Translations under genes and position numbers: made by a program
Source: Buddleja alternifolia
Lineage: Eukaryota > Streptophyta > Magnoliopsida > Lamiales > Scrophulariaceae
Length of the DNA stretch: 64,000 nucleotides
Direction of reading: 5' to 3'
Assembly: GCA_019426215.1 (NCBI GenBank)
Contig: CM033392.1
Location: 37,558,980-37,622,979, forward strand
The notes under the pieces: model-generated
What the model was told of the DNA's origin: nothing
The model's input: only the letters and a program-made list of their open reading frames with translations
The model's database searches: none
Part shown: piece by piece, positions 33,604 to 45,520 of the stretch
Layout: each line of letters opens with the position of its first letter
Numbering within the stretch: the first letter of the stretch is position 1

Positions 33604-34505
33604 GGACTTCAACAACAAGCCAAAACAATCGATCAATTCCAAGCCAAATTGTTGTTGCATTGAAGTCTCATTCCTTAAACTCTCAGAAAAGCTAGAATAT
33701 TCAAGCAAATATTCTCTTTGCTTTTCTTCAATTCCTGAGACAGTCAACCAATATCTCAAACATTCTTTTTGAAGAAACCCATATTACTATTGAGATATTC
33801 CCAAGTTGTTTGAACTTCATCAAAATCAAACAAACTGTTTAGAAAAACCCCATCCAAGCCTCGCGATCTGTGTGAAGTCGAAGTTGGATAATTGCATTAT
33901 TTCTGGGTGAAAGAAGTAAGGGAATTGAAGTGATTTGGAGTAGAAATCTGTGTGATCAAGGAGTTCAAGTCATTGACATCCATCTCTCCCTAATTTGTAG
34001 AAGATTCTGTGTGATTCTTTGAGAATCATTTTAGTGGATTGCCTCCAAGTGTTAAAGGAGAAGAAGGACGTAGTTGGGATTACACCACCAAACGAACCTT
34101 ACAAATATTGTGTTATTTACTTTACAGTCAATTCCTTTATTTGTCATATCATTGCATAAATTAATTAAGTAAAACACAATCAAACGCTAAGCAACTAAGA
34201 AACAACTTGTGACGCTAAAGCTTTCAAAAGAGAAGACTCTAAAATTATTCCGTTGTGCTAACACTGATTAAAGAACTGAACGCTTAAACCTATTTGGTTA
34301 AAGTATTCAAATCTTAAAGTATAAGTTAACTTTCTAAAACAGTCTTCATTAGACGCTTAGCCTAAGTGTCTATACCTCAAGTAAACGCTCAGTTAAGCGT
34401 CCAAAACCTTTTTAATACGAAATTTTTTTGAAGTCGAAAAAGACTTCAGGGTCTATTCAACCCCCCCCCCTTCTAGACCCTTTCGTATGCCACTTGGGAC
34501 CAACA
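33604..34505 (+). repeat. 5' LTR of A, first half missing
   Basis: It matches the second half of the C 3' LTR (minus strand, 57389 to about 58270), for example gggtctattcaacccccc and tagaccctttcgtatg. It starts at taggacttcaacaacaag and ends ...TTGGGACCAACA. It contains a run of ten C at 34461-34470, longer than in the other copies. Confidence 0.83.
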
Positions 34506-34507
34506 AG

Positions 34508-34519
34508 TGGTATCAGAGC
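34508..34519 (+). other. Initiator-Met tRNA primer binding site of A
   Basis: TGGTATCAGAGC lies two bases after the LTR end. This is the standard copia/Sirevirus primer site. Confidence 0.93.
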
Positions 34520-34609
34520 GGTTAATGTTGAAATTTTAAAATTTCCAAGCATAACTGCTTGTTTAGATATTTTTTTAAAATCTACTTGTTTTTGTTAAAA
34601 ATTTTCGTT

Positions 34610-36765
34610 ATGGCATTTGCTAAAGTTCCCAAACTGACTGAGTCAAACTATGACACATGGAAAGTCAAAGCATTTACATATCTATGTTCATGTGATGATG
34701 ACATGTGCGATATTATTTGAGATGGGCCAATCAAAATATATAAAGTTATCACAAGAGCGCCTGGAGCCACAGAAGACACTCCCGATGGTTACGTGGAAAA
34801 GCCAAAACAAGAATGGTCTCCAGATGAGCGTCGAAGAGCAAATTTGGACAATGTTGGTCGAAATGCTCTGTATACATCTATTGGTGATAATGAAAACCTA
34901 TTCAACAAGATTAAGTCATGCAACACAACTAAGGAAATCTGGGATAAGTTAGTCATAATTTGTGGAGGTTCAGCTCAGATTAAAGAGAGCAAGCTTTCCA
35001 TTGCCAAGGAAAGGTTTAACAGTTTTAAGATGTTATCCAATGAGACTTTAGAGAAATTGGACATAAGATTCACAGCTCTTGTTACGGAACTTACATCTTT
35101 GGGTATGGATTTACAGAACCGAGAAATGGTGGTTAAGATCTTTAGAAGTCTACCTAGTAGATTCTTGATGAAGACAACAGCTATGAGAGAATCAAATATG
35201 TTGGATCGTCTAACTCCAGAAGATGCTTTTTCAGAGCTCAACGCATTTGAGTTTGAGTTGAATTCGGCGAGTGATGGAGTGAGCAGTCCGGTAATTGAGT
35301 CTGGAGCACTCGTAGTATCAATCAAGGGTAAATCGGGTAATAAAGGAAAAGCTTCAGATATCAGTGAGGAATAGGAGTTGGCCTTGCTAAATAGATTCAG
35401 AAAGTTCTTGAGATATGAAAAGAAAGGAAATAGTCCGAAGCATTAAGGACAGAGTTCATATCAAGCGCCTGCTCTAGTACAACAACAGTACCAAGCGCCT
35501 GCTCAGTACCAAGCATCTACTCAAAATCTCTCAGCGCCCGTGGTCTCAAAACCACACACTGCAAGGTTAAAAAATGAACAAAAGATGAAAACTAATCTTT
35601 GTTATAATTCCAGGAAACTAGGGGACTACCAGGTAAATTGCCCTTGTCCAAATGTATCCAAGCCCTCAAGGCAGGATTATGTGGGTAGAAACCAATTCAG
35701 GAACAACCTTCGCCAACAAGGTTTGCTAGCGAAATCAGAACCAGCGTCCGCACATGAAGATTTGGAGTCTTCAGAGGAGAGTGGTGATGATGATGAGCCA
35801 GTGGATGACTCAGCGCTTATTTATCTCATGGCCAGAGATGATGAAGCGTCTCCTGAGGTAAACACTGAGATATCTTACCCTCTCTCTTATGAAGAATTAC
35901 TTGACAAAGTCAAAGAATATTATAATGATTGTTAAGATGTCGCAAAACTATATCAAAATCACTTCGATATCATTTCATCGCTCAAAAATGATAATGTGAC
36001 GCTCAAAGCAGAGTTGCAAGTTCAACAACAATGCATTGAGAAGAACAAATCACTTGAGAGTGATATAATCAATCTAAAAAGTGATCTTGATATAATAGTT
36101 AAGAGAGAAACTGAGCTGATTGCTAGACTTGCTAAATCAAAACATCTCGTCTCATCATTGTCTAAAGCGTCAAGAAAGGTTGACAATGTGACTGAGATAA
36201 CAAGGTTATTTGGTGAAAAGACCGATTTAGGATGCAATAAATTCGGTAAACAACCAAACAAACCTAATGTTACGGCAAACAATAAAGGAAAAGGTGTTTT
36301 CTTTGTTGAGAAAGGTTCACAAGGTCAAACACAAAATGAACCAAGAGACAAAGGTACAAGGTCAAATGAGAAAGCCAAAGCTGATCAGGCAAGGGAAAGG
36401 CGAAGGATAAACCTAATCACTGTGAGTCAAGCGCTAAGCGTCCAGAATCAAAAGTGCACCCTAAGCCAGCGCCCAGGAAATACCAACGTCAATATCCACA
36501 GAGGTCCAGATCATATTATCGCTACTATGATGATTATCATTATGATTATGATTACTATTATAATCGAGGATATTATTATACACCTAAACAACACACACAG
36601 CAGAAGGTGAACAAAAAGCACACACAACACAATGTAAAACCCAAGAAGGCAAGTATTCCTATAATGAAGACTAGGCAAATATGGGTTCCTAAAGTTCTAA
36701 TTCAAACTAACAATGTTACTAATGTTAAAGGACCCAAGCAACAATGGGTACCTAAACAGAAATAG
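34610..36765 (+). pseudogene. Sirevirus A gag
   Basis: The ATG at 34610 opens MAFAKVPKLTESNYDTWKVK. One frame runs to about 36430 with stops at 34718 (TGA), 35372 (TAG), 35444 (TAA) and 35933 (TAA). It includes the gag core (ESKLSIAKERFNSFKM, KIFRSLPSRFLMKT), a Gln/Ala/Pro-rich repeat and a zinc knuckle CYNSRKLGDYQVNC. There the second Cys and the His are lost; element C keeps CYNCRKLGHYQVNC. A heptad-like region follows. A frameshift at about 36430 leads to a Tyr/Asp-rich end with a QIWVPK/QQWVPK pair, then TAG at 36763. Gag would build the particle. Confidence 0.86.
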
Positions 36766-36780
36766 AACTTCCCTTTTTGA

Positions 36781-39700
36781 TTGCAGGTACATAAAGCTAG
36801 AGCCCATACATCTGTTTGGTACTTCGATAGTGGATCGTCAAGACACATGACTGGTTCCAAGAATCTTCTGATCAACTATCAAGCTGCCAATGGTCCTCAG
36901 GTTGTATTTGGTGACAACTCCAAAGGTAAAACTAAAGGTACTGTGCATAGGGGGAACATCATGATAAGTGATGTTTATTATGTTGAGGGTCTAAAACACA
37001 ATTTATTAAGCATAAGTCAATTTTGTGATAAACGCTTTGAAGTCATATTCTCAAGCAACTGTTGCTATATAAATGACGCTAAGACTAAGTCTACTAAATT
37101 GAAAGGTAAGAGAACTAACAACGTATATTTGGTAGATTAGGGTTTAACACTTGATAACAACTCAACATGTTTTGTTGCTAAAAATGAATCTAAAATGGGT
37201 TGGTTTGGCATAGAAAAATGAATCACCTCAACTTTAAGACAATCTCTAAGCTTATAAATCTAAATCTTGTAGAGGGATTACCAAAAGGACCATTTCATAA
37301 GGATCGCCTTTGTGACGCTTGTCAAATGGGCAAACAAGTCAAATCATCTTTCAAGAGAAAACCTCATCTATCTACCTCTCGAATACTTGAACTACTTCAC
37401 ATGGATCTATTTGGACCTGTTCAAATGATCAGTATAAGCGGTAAAAAGTATACTTTGGTGATAGTAGATGATTTCTCTCGATTTACTTGGGTAGAATTTC
37501 TTTCATCCAAAGATGAGACACGTGACAGGTTAACAACGCTTATTCTGCAACTTCAAACTTTGAAAAATCTTAAGGTTGCAAGAATAAGAAGCGATCACGG
37601 TACTGAGTTTACTAACAAGGTTGTTGAGAAGTTTTGTGCAGAGAATGGAATACATCATGAGTATTCAGCTCCCAGAACTCCCCAACAGAATGGTGTTGCT
37701 GAGCGCAGGAACAGAACCCTCAAGGAAGCCGCCAAGACGACATTAGCAGAGTCCAAGCTTGCTCCTAGGTTTTGGGCCGAAGCAATCAACACTGCATGTT
37801 ACACATATAACCGTTGCATGATCAACAAACAACATGGGAAAACTCCATATGAACTATGGAAGGGATGTAAGCCAAATGTTTCATATTTTCACAAATGTTT
37901 TATCCACAAAAATGGTTCCCAAAGCCTAAACACATTTGATCCTAAAGCGGATGAGGGAATCTTTCTAGGCTACGCCAAGAATGGAAAGAATTTTTGCATC
38001 CTAAATAAGATCAAATCGAAGGTTGAGGAATCTATTCATGTTATTTTTGATGATGCTAACCAAGAACCGAGTAAGGTTAATGTGAATGATGTTGGATTTG
38101 AAGATCTATGTCATCAAGCATCTAAAATCACCATTGATGATGATAGTGACGACGATGATGAGATCTCAGTGGCTCCTCCTAAGATTACTTGTAAGGTTAC
38201 TCTGGATAAAAATGTAAGAAATGTTGATGATCATGAAGAGAGTGATCATCAAGAGCAAACAAGGATTGGTGAACTTGAAGCGCCTATGCAAGAAGGTAGT
38301 CAAGCGTCTGATCGTCAAGCGCCTGTTCAACCTCTTAACCCCTTCCAACCAGATAAACTATGGTTGTGTGATCATCCACCTGAGCAGATTATTGGAGATA
38401 TTGGACTGCCTGTTAGAACTAGAGCCCTTACATTCAATGAGGCTATGTTCGCAATCTTTCTATCTCAAATGGAACCTAAGAAAGTGGATGAAGCGCTAAG
38501 CGATCCAAGTTGGATTGAAGCCATGCAAGAAGAGCTGAATCAAATCGAGCGTAGTAAGGTTTGGACGCTAGTACCAAGACCAACTCACCAAGGAGTTATT
38601 GGAACTAGATGGGTTTATAGAAACAAGATGGATGAGAAGGGCATTGTGATAAGGAACAAGGCCAGACTCGTAGCTCAAGATTATTGCTAAGAAGAGGGTA
38701 TTGACTTTGATGAGACATATGCTCCTATTGCCCGTCTTGAAGCAATCCGCATGTTTCTAGCGTATGCAGCATTCAACAAGTTTACGGCGTATCAAATGGA
38801 CGTGAAGAGTGCCTTCCTGAATGGTAAACTTCAAGAAGAAGTATATGTGGAGCAACCACTAGGATTCATCAACAACCATGGTAAGGGTATGGTTTACAAG
38901 CTAGACAAAGCACTTTATGGGCTTAATTAAGCACCCCGAGCATGGTATGACACTCTCTCTATTTTCCTTATTGGTAAAGGCATTTCAAAAGACAGCGTTG
39001 ATACAACGTTATTTAAAATTACCAATGACGAAGATATTCTCCTAGTCCAAATTTATGTTGATGATATTATATTTGGTTCTACTAAAAAGCGTCTGTGTGA
39101 GAAATTTTCGAAAATGATGCAAGAACAATTTGAAATGAGCATGATGGGTGAATTAAATTTCTTCTTAGGATTACAAGTTAAACAACTCCGTAATGACATA
39201 TTTATTAACCAAGCTAAATATACACGTGATATGATTAAGAAATTTGGTATGGAAAATGTATCATATTCAAAAATCCCAATGAGCCAAATGCTTAAGTTAG
39301 ATAAAGATGAAAGTGGGAAGAAGGTTGATGTCACTAACTATAGAGGTATCATTGGATCACTTCTTTATCTTACTTCTAGTAGACCTGATATTATGTTTCC
39401 GGTATGCATGTGTGCACGATTTCAAGCTGATCCTAAAGAGTCACATTTGATTGCTGCCAAGAAGATCCTTAAATACCTAAAAGGCACACAAAATGTGGGC
39501 TTATGGTATCTAAGGGACTCTCCTTTTGAACTAATTGGTTACTCAGATGCAGATTTTGCAGGTTGCAAAATAGATTGTAAGAGTACTAGTCGTACATGTC
39601 AATTTCTAGGTGACAAGTTAGTTTCATGGCATAGTAAGAAACAACAATCCATAGCTACCTCCACAGCCGAAGCTGAGGATGTAGCTGCAGGAAGTTGTTG

Positions 39701-40001
39701 TGCACAAATTTTATGGATGAGGCAACAACTTAGGGATTATGGTATAATTCTAGGTCCAACCCCCATTCACTGTGATAACCAAAGCGCCTTAGCTATGACT
39801 CAAAACCCTGTTCTTCATTCCAGAACCAAACATATTGACATTAGATACCATTTTCTTCGTGACCATGTTCAAAAGAAAGATACCTCCATGCACTTTATTG
39901 GAACTGACAAACAATTGACAGATATCTTCACCAAAGCGCTCAATGAACAATGTTTTCTCACTTTGAGAAGTGAATTAGGTATGATTGATTTAAATGCTTA
40001 A
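36781..40001 (+). pseudogene. Sirevirus A pol: protease, integrase, RT, RNase H
   Basis: The protease reads VWYFDSGSSRHMTG, with DSG intact. A frameshift lies at about 37195. The next frame carries the zinc-binding CDACQMGK, the integrase core (LHMDLFGP, RIRSDHGTEF, PQQNGVAERRNRTLKEA), the linker and RT ([27 protein letters not shown]). RNase H follows (YSDADFAG, TAEAED, HCDNQSA) and ends at a TAA before 40002. Only two stops interrupt the long frame, TAA at 38688 and 38928, both where element B has CAA. The catalytic residues are kept. It is the best-preserved pol here. Confidence 0.9.
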
Positions 40002-40730
40002 TCATCAAGCATCATACTTTATTAGACATATAATTTTGGGGGAATCCACTTTATTTATGTTCCAAAATCATTTTGTTTGAAAAGTTGTTACAAGTTATCA
40101 AATTTAGGGGAAACCTTAAAATTGTACTTAAACATGACTGAAAGCTTCAATGATCAAAAATTTTCTTATTAGCATGATCATCAACGCTCAGTATTATTTA
40201 TGCATAAAATATTCGACGCTCAAACATAAGAATTTTTTTTTTTTATCTCAAGCGTCAATATTACAATAGTTACAATAAATACCAACAAGTGGTATCTGTT
40301 AAACGTTGAACCAATTCCATTCAACACTTAATATAAAATTGTTTATAAAAGCCATGCATAAATTTTACACGCCTTTTGAAGTAGTGGATAGACTTAATAG
40401 TCTATTTTGTACTCTCTTCACACGCTTCTATCACATCAAACTGGCGTGTAATCAAAACTTTTCAAAATGACGGTTCGAAGATAGCACGTGTTTGCATACG
40501 TGTCAGTATACCATCAGGCGCGTGTGTTACACTCTGAAAATGCCAAACGTTTTTAAAATTCTAACTCGAACGTCAAATCTCTATATATATGTGAGTTACC
40601 AAATGTAACTTCTCTCTCTTACACAAAACTCTCGTCCGCAGTTAATATTTTCATAGCTGAGATTAAAAATTAAAAGAAATTCTTTACACGTGTCTAAAGC
40701 CTACAGAGACTAGATAACACAAGTTTCAAA
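40002..40730 (+). other. Spacer between pol and the third ORF of A
   Basis: This is AT-rich and non-coding. Two purine-rich motifs, ttttgggggaatcc (about 40033) and atttaggggaaacc (about 40101), recur at similar places in B (52710, tttagggggaacc). Repeated polypurine tracts in this spacer are, from memory, a trait of Sireviruses. Confidence 0.65.
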
Positions 40731-40972
40731 ATGTCATTACTGTGTCATTTAAAACACAATTTCTGCAGAAAAATTATTCACTTTCACTCAAAGCTTTCTG
40801 CAAATTTTATTCTCTCTCTCTCTCTCAAAGCAAAAAAAAATCTCAGTTCATTTGTTTCACTAAAAATGGCACTAAAGAAATCCTCTACTATTTCTGCCGA
40901 GACTACCATCAAGGTTACTGAAGGCCTTGTTGTCAATTGGAAATTTTTTTATGAACAACCTCAGATCAACCT
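40731..40972 (+). pseudogene. Third (envelope-like position) ORF of A, N-terminal part
   Basis: The frame is open from ATG 40731; a second in-frame ATG at 40866 (MALKKSSTISAETT) is the likelier start, since the part before it is low-complexity Ser/Lys/Leu. It is cut after INL by N2 and continues in frame after 47335 (TDMMDMIVKAGLKTFL). The ORF sits where Sireviruses carry an envelope-like gene, but no signal peptide or membrane segment is visible in this part. Its function is unknown. Confidence 0.6.
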
Positions 40973-42725
40973 TGATAGGAGTCATTTTTACGTGTTATTA
41001 AGCCCCTTTGCGTTTATGTTTTAGGTTCATTTATCGCTTGATTTTGTCACATGTGCATTTAATTCGTGCATTAAGTGATTTCAGACCTTAAATGGATACA
41101 ATCGAAGAACGGGCTGAAAAACGACATATAAAACAAGTTTAGGCCAAGATGCTTCACACCTCCACGACCAAACAAGCAAGAAACAAGCTGGAGTTAGCCA
41201 AAATCATATTTTAGTACCATTTCCGCACACCTGGGTGCCAAATCAGAAACAATCTCCACGTTTGAACGCCATTTGGATAAATTTAGAGACCGAATTTGAT
41301 GCTGTGTCCTTCTACAAAGTTTTAGATCTATGTCTTATCTTTACATGGGGACTTGAATCATCCAATTCGGAAGTCTGTGGAGAAGTTTATGAATAAAACC
41401 CTGCGCGGGAAAATACGAAAGTGGCAGCTCCCATTCTTAGTAGGTGGAAAACAAGAGAATGGTAGTTCACATTCTTGGTAGGAGGAAAGTAAGAGAATGG
41501 TAGGTGGAAAACAAGAGAATGGTAGTTCACATTCTTGGTAGGAGGAAAGTAAGAGAATGGTAGGTGGAAAACAAGAGAATGGTAGTTCACATTCTTGGTA
41601 GGAGGAAAGTAAGAGAATGGTAGGTGGAAAACAAGAGAATGGTAGTTCACATTCTTGGTAGATGGAAAGCAAGAGAATGGTAGGTGGAAATAAAAGAGAA
41701 TGGAAGCACATGTTCTTGGTTGGTGAATTCTTTTGGCTATAAAAGGAGGATTGGAGGCCATCCTACAAACACACTTGAAAACACATTCCCCATTGGGGGA
41801 GCCTAAAAACATCCTATCAGTATCTTCATCATCCTTAGATTAGTATGAAGATTATCAAGAACCTTTGAAGGTGAAGAAATCAAGAAGCATGGAAGAGATG
41901 AAGATCGAAGTTCAACCATCAAAAATACGAGGGAGTTTCTTAGATTTAGATTTGTTTTTGTCTATGAATATAAATCTTAATTTAAGTTCCTATCTTTTAT
42001 CTTTTATGATGAAATAGATTCTTCGAACTAAGGCCATGTTGAGGCTTAATTATGATAATTGAGATATAAATTGTGTTTTTCATATTAATTCTATTGTTGC
42101 TTTGTGTCTTGATCTTGTTTGAATGCATCATATGCTTAGCTACCATATGCATGATTTATTGCTTAAATTATTCGTTCGAGAGAAGGAAATTTAAGGTGCA
42201 AAGATGATCATCACATAATCCGTAAAAAATAGGGAATTGCCCCTAGAGATAGGTAGAGATTCCCGGGTGCAGTTAGCCGGATTAATCCGGGGAAATTCTA
42301 GAACTTGAATGCATGATTGTTGGTTAGATTCTCGGATAGACGTATCTAGAGAACCATCAATTAATCAGAGGATTATTACAGCCGAGACATCGGGTAGTAA
42401 TTATTTAAGGCTTTTTCCACCAAAGCAACATTAGTCTAATAATATGAGAAAATGTTTGTAATGAAAATTGATTAATTTATGCCAACACATGTGTCTTAGT
42501 TGCTCTCTTCCATAGCTATCTTAATTTCGACATCTTGTTTCTTATATCTTACTTCCATAATATTTTAGTTAATTCTTGTTTTAGTTTAAGTTCTTCAATT
42601 GCTTTAAAATCATAAACTAAAATACAAGTCCTTGAGGTTCGACAACCCGGACTTTATTGTCCACTTTATTACTACACACGACCAGTCCACTTGCTGTTTA
42701 ATACACGTAAGGATTTTTCGTGTCA
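40973..42725 (+). repeat. 5' LTR of N2
   Basis: TGATAGGAG...CGTGTCA, with a TATA box at 41738-41745 and a 60-bp tandem array at about 41440-41690. Confidence 0.95.
41440..41690 (+). repeat. 60-bp tandem array in the N2 5' LTR (three identical units plus a variant)
   Basis: Three consecutive 60-base units (41461-41520, 41521-41580, 41581-41640) are identical. They begin ggtagttcacattcttggta. A fourth unit is changed. Because 60 is a multiple of three and the unit has no stop in two minus-strand frames, long minus-strand ORFs appear here. They are by-products, not genes. Confidence 0.95.
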
Positions 42726-42731
42726 AGTTTT

Positions 42732-42749
42732 TGGCGCCGTTGCCGGGGA
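42732..42749 (+). other. tRNA-Asp primer binding site of N2
   Basis: TGGCGCCGTTGCCGGGGA, identical to N1 and at the same distance from the LTR. Confidence 0.92.
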
Positions 42750-42859
42750 CTTGTTTAATTTTTGTTTTTGATTTTATTGCAAGTTTTAAGTATTTATTTT
42801 ATTTTTATTAATTTTATTTTTTTATTATTTTTATTTTTTTCTTACACTCTTAGCTCACA

Positions 42860-43818
42860 ATGGCTAGCAATTTTCCAGATATGACCCTTCCGGAGAATCA
42901 ATTATGGTTGCAAAGCGTCATTCAATTCGCAAAGGATAGCAATTTTCCTGATATGACACAACCGGAGAATCAATTATGGCTGCAAAGCGTCATTGAAGCG
43001 TGTTATGCACAAGGGTTCTTTCCACAACATTACCAAGAAAGAATTCCAACTCCGGAGGAACAACTTGATAAGACGATTGGAGAGCTCCACTTTATGATGA
43101 AGGACGCACGGCGGGAAATGAAGGAGATGAATCATCAACTCAAGCAACTAACGAGCGACATATCTGAGAAAGTACCATGGGCATTGCTTGGTACCACTGA
43201 CATAGATCAAAAGGAGGAATTCAACACCGTGACGTTGAATGAAATGAAGTTGGAAAATTCGAAAGCAGATTCCTCCAACGATGAGCATTCGACTCCTATC
43301 CTTTCTAAGGGTGTTGACATTTCTTTACTTTCTTCCCTAGCCACAGGTAAATCGGTATTTGATGCCGACGATGGTAAGTTGTTATTGAATGTAGGAGATG
43401 ACATGGTTAATTTCGATAACTATGAGGTTTTTGAACATCTAATTGATTTTGATTTGTCTTTAACACTGATGCTTTTGATCCTTTTAGTGTTGAGCACTTT
43501 CAGGAAAAACGAACCAATCATCTTCTACATCCCTACATCGTGGATTTCATCTATGTGAAAGTGATGGGTGAAGAACGACGAGACATTGTCTCTAACTTGG
43601 AAGAGAGCCCACAATACCATCCTAAGCATAGGCAAGAAAAGGTAATAGAGGTATTGAGGGACCATAAAAAAACTCGTGAGTGGATGATTGCTTGGTCTCA
43701 ACCTAGGGTATTTATCACACACGATGGACCAATTCTCAATACCAATATCCAAAGATTGAATCGATACCCGAGAGTGGAGTGGAGAACAAACAAAGCATTC
43801 ATACGTCATCCTCCTTGA
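42860..43818 (+). pseudogene. N2 orphan ORF, frameshifted
   Basis: The ATG at 42860 opens the same protein as N1, with the same 24-residue tandem duplication and coiled-coil-like stretch. At about 43450-43535 small indels and about 30 extra bases shift the frame, so the first frame ends at 43556. The conserved C-terminal part is open in another frame (43540-43818, ending FIRHPP). Where N1 has its stop, N2 has a Lys codon. Each copy is broken at a different point. The function is unknown. Confidence 0.7.
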
Positions 43819-43828
43819 GCCGACCCGA

Positions 43829-43880
43829 TAAAGTCAAGCTAGTGACTTTAAAACAAGCGCTTCTTGGGAGGCAACCCAAG
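43829..43880 (+). other. Hairpin pair after the N2 ORF
   Basis: Same stems and loops as N1: taaagtca/tgacttta at 43829-43850 and cttggg/cccaag at 43863-43880. Confidence 0.65.
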
Positions 43881-44096
43881 TTTGTAAGTTTTCTTTTCTT
43901 TTTTCTTTTGTTTTTGTTTGTTTAGTTTGTTTGTTTATATTATGTTCAAACATGCACTTTTGGCATGTATGTTTTCTTATGCTTGATGGTTTGAAAAGTT
44001 GAAGTGTTAGATATGATAGACATTTGGACCCCATGTTTAGAGATGCTTATTTTACTCGAGAGGAGGAGAAGCTTTGTAACGATGCATTGGAAGTTA

Positions 44097-44179
44097 AAGG
44101 ATGTTTTTCAACATCCTTGGTTGTAAGTGTTCTTTTACCGTTGCGTATACTTGTTGTAACAACATTGAGGACAATGTTG
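44097..44179 (+). other. Second hairpin pair in N2, first stem with paired deletion
   Basis: Stem aaggatgtt/aacatcctt with loop tttc (44097-44118) is one base pair shorter than in N1. Stem caacattg/caatgttg (44160-44179) has loop agga instead of ggga. Confidence 0.65.
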
Positions 44180-45506
44180 AGTTTTAGTTTGGGGGTATAT
44201 GTGGGTAGTACTTTGTGGTTTTAATACATTCATATGATTGATCACCATGTGTTTGCTATTTTTGTCATGTCATGTGTTCCTTGTTTAGCTCAAGTTTGGG
44301 GGAATTTGTATGCTATCATGTTTATATGTGTTTATGTTAAGAAAATCAAGCATGATTTATTTTTTTAGTCCTTCCAATTGATGCATTTAAATTGATTAAC
44401 TTTAAAAAATGACATGATTTTTTGAAATAATTTGAATTTAAATGAACATATATATCTTTGAAATTGCTCATGGAGACCCTATACTAGGATTGATTTCTTA
44501 GATGATTCACGATGCACATAAATCGAAGGTAGAGGAGTTGAGAGGATAACCATCTTGAGACACTTAAGGAATTTTTCCCGAAAATATTAACTTAGATTTT
44601 TCATAAGGGTATAAGTTGAATAGTAATTTTTTATGCTAAACAATGAATTAAAAAGGTTGAATTTTGGTATGACCAAAAGTGGTCAGGCGAATATGTACTG
44701 GAGGTGAAAAGTCTCATGCCTATATACTGTACTATTGTGCTAATTTGAGCTTTGCTCAAGCCAAAAAGAAGCGAATTGTTTAAAAGATCTAGTTTTATTT
44801 CGTGGCCTTTGACACTCGAGTGATTAAATCCTTAGGAGTGTCTTTACACTTAATGCCCCAAAACTATCTAGTTTGGGAGTCATTGATCTAAAGCTTGTTA
44901 CATGGGTGTCATAGAAAGCCTAATGGATTAAAACATTGCACATGATCTAGCCTTAATGAAGTTAATTGGAAAGTTTCATATGAATTGAAAGTTTGAATGG
45001 TTAAGATAATGAAATTTAAATGACTATGAGATTTTCTATGATTCTTATGCTTTGTGTTTGATCAAAAGTTGATAGATATGGGATTAATGTCCAAAATTTG
45101 GTAAGGATGCCTCTCGACTATAATACCTTAGATTTATTTTCACTACACCCTATGGAGTCTTTTCCAGTATTGGTGTCACATGAGCAAAAGTAGTTGATAT
45201 GTATATATATTTGTGAGCTGTAAAAGGATGATTTTGTGCCATTTATTCTTGTTAATTATGTTGAGATGGATTCATCTGGTTGAAATTGAAAGTTTGTTAG
45301 ATTTTGTGGGTATATCGTCTGCAAACCCTCACGAGACTATAACTCGTCCTTTGAGGTAACTCAAAGGTTTAAAGGCTTGTTGCACAGGCTAAGTGCAATC
45401 GTTTACTCCACGAAAGTGAGTTCGTTTGTTGTTTTTGTTTTCTCCTTTTGGTTGATGATGTTTTTTGTGCCCTAGACCTTTTATTGCTCGAGGTCGAGCA
45501 ATTGAT
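44180..45506 (+). other. Non-coding interior of N2
   Basis: It matches 8629-9954 of N1 closely. The purine motifs agtttggggg recur near 44186 and 44295. No coding frame is supported. Confidence 0.7.
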
Positions 45507-45520
45507 AAGTTTGGGGGAGT
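45507..45520 (+). other. Polypurine tract of N2
   Basis: aagtttgggggagt directly precedes the 3' LTR. Confidence 0.88.

Noticed and set aside
34461..34470. Run of ten C as a programmed slippage site
   Set aside because: It is in the LTR, outside coding sequence, and simply a length variant of a C-rich stretch seen in the other copies.
36520..36600. Tyr/Asp-rich stretch as a microsatellite
   Set aside because: It is irregular and lies within the gag frame, where it encodes part of the basic/aromatic tail. It is better read as low-complexity coding sequence.
41440..41690. Regular repeat that could be mistaken for a CRISPR array
   Set aside because: The units are directly adjacent without unique spacers, and the setting is a plant LTR. 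It is a plain tandem repeat.
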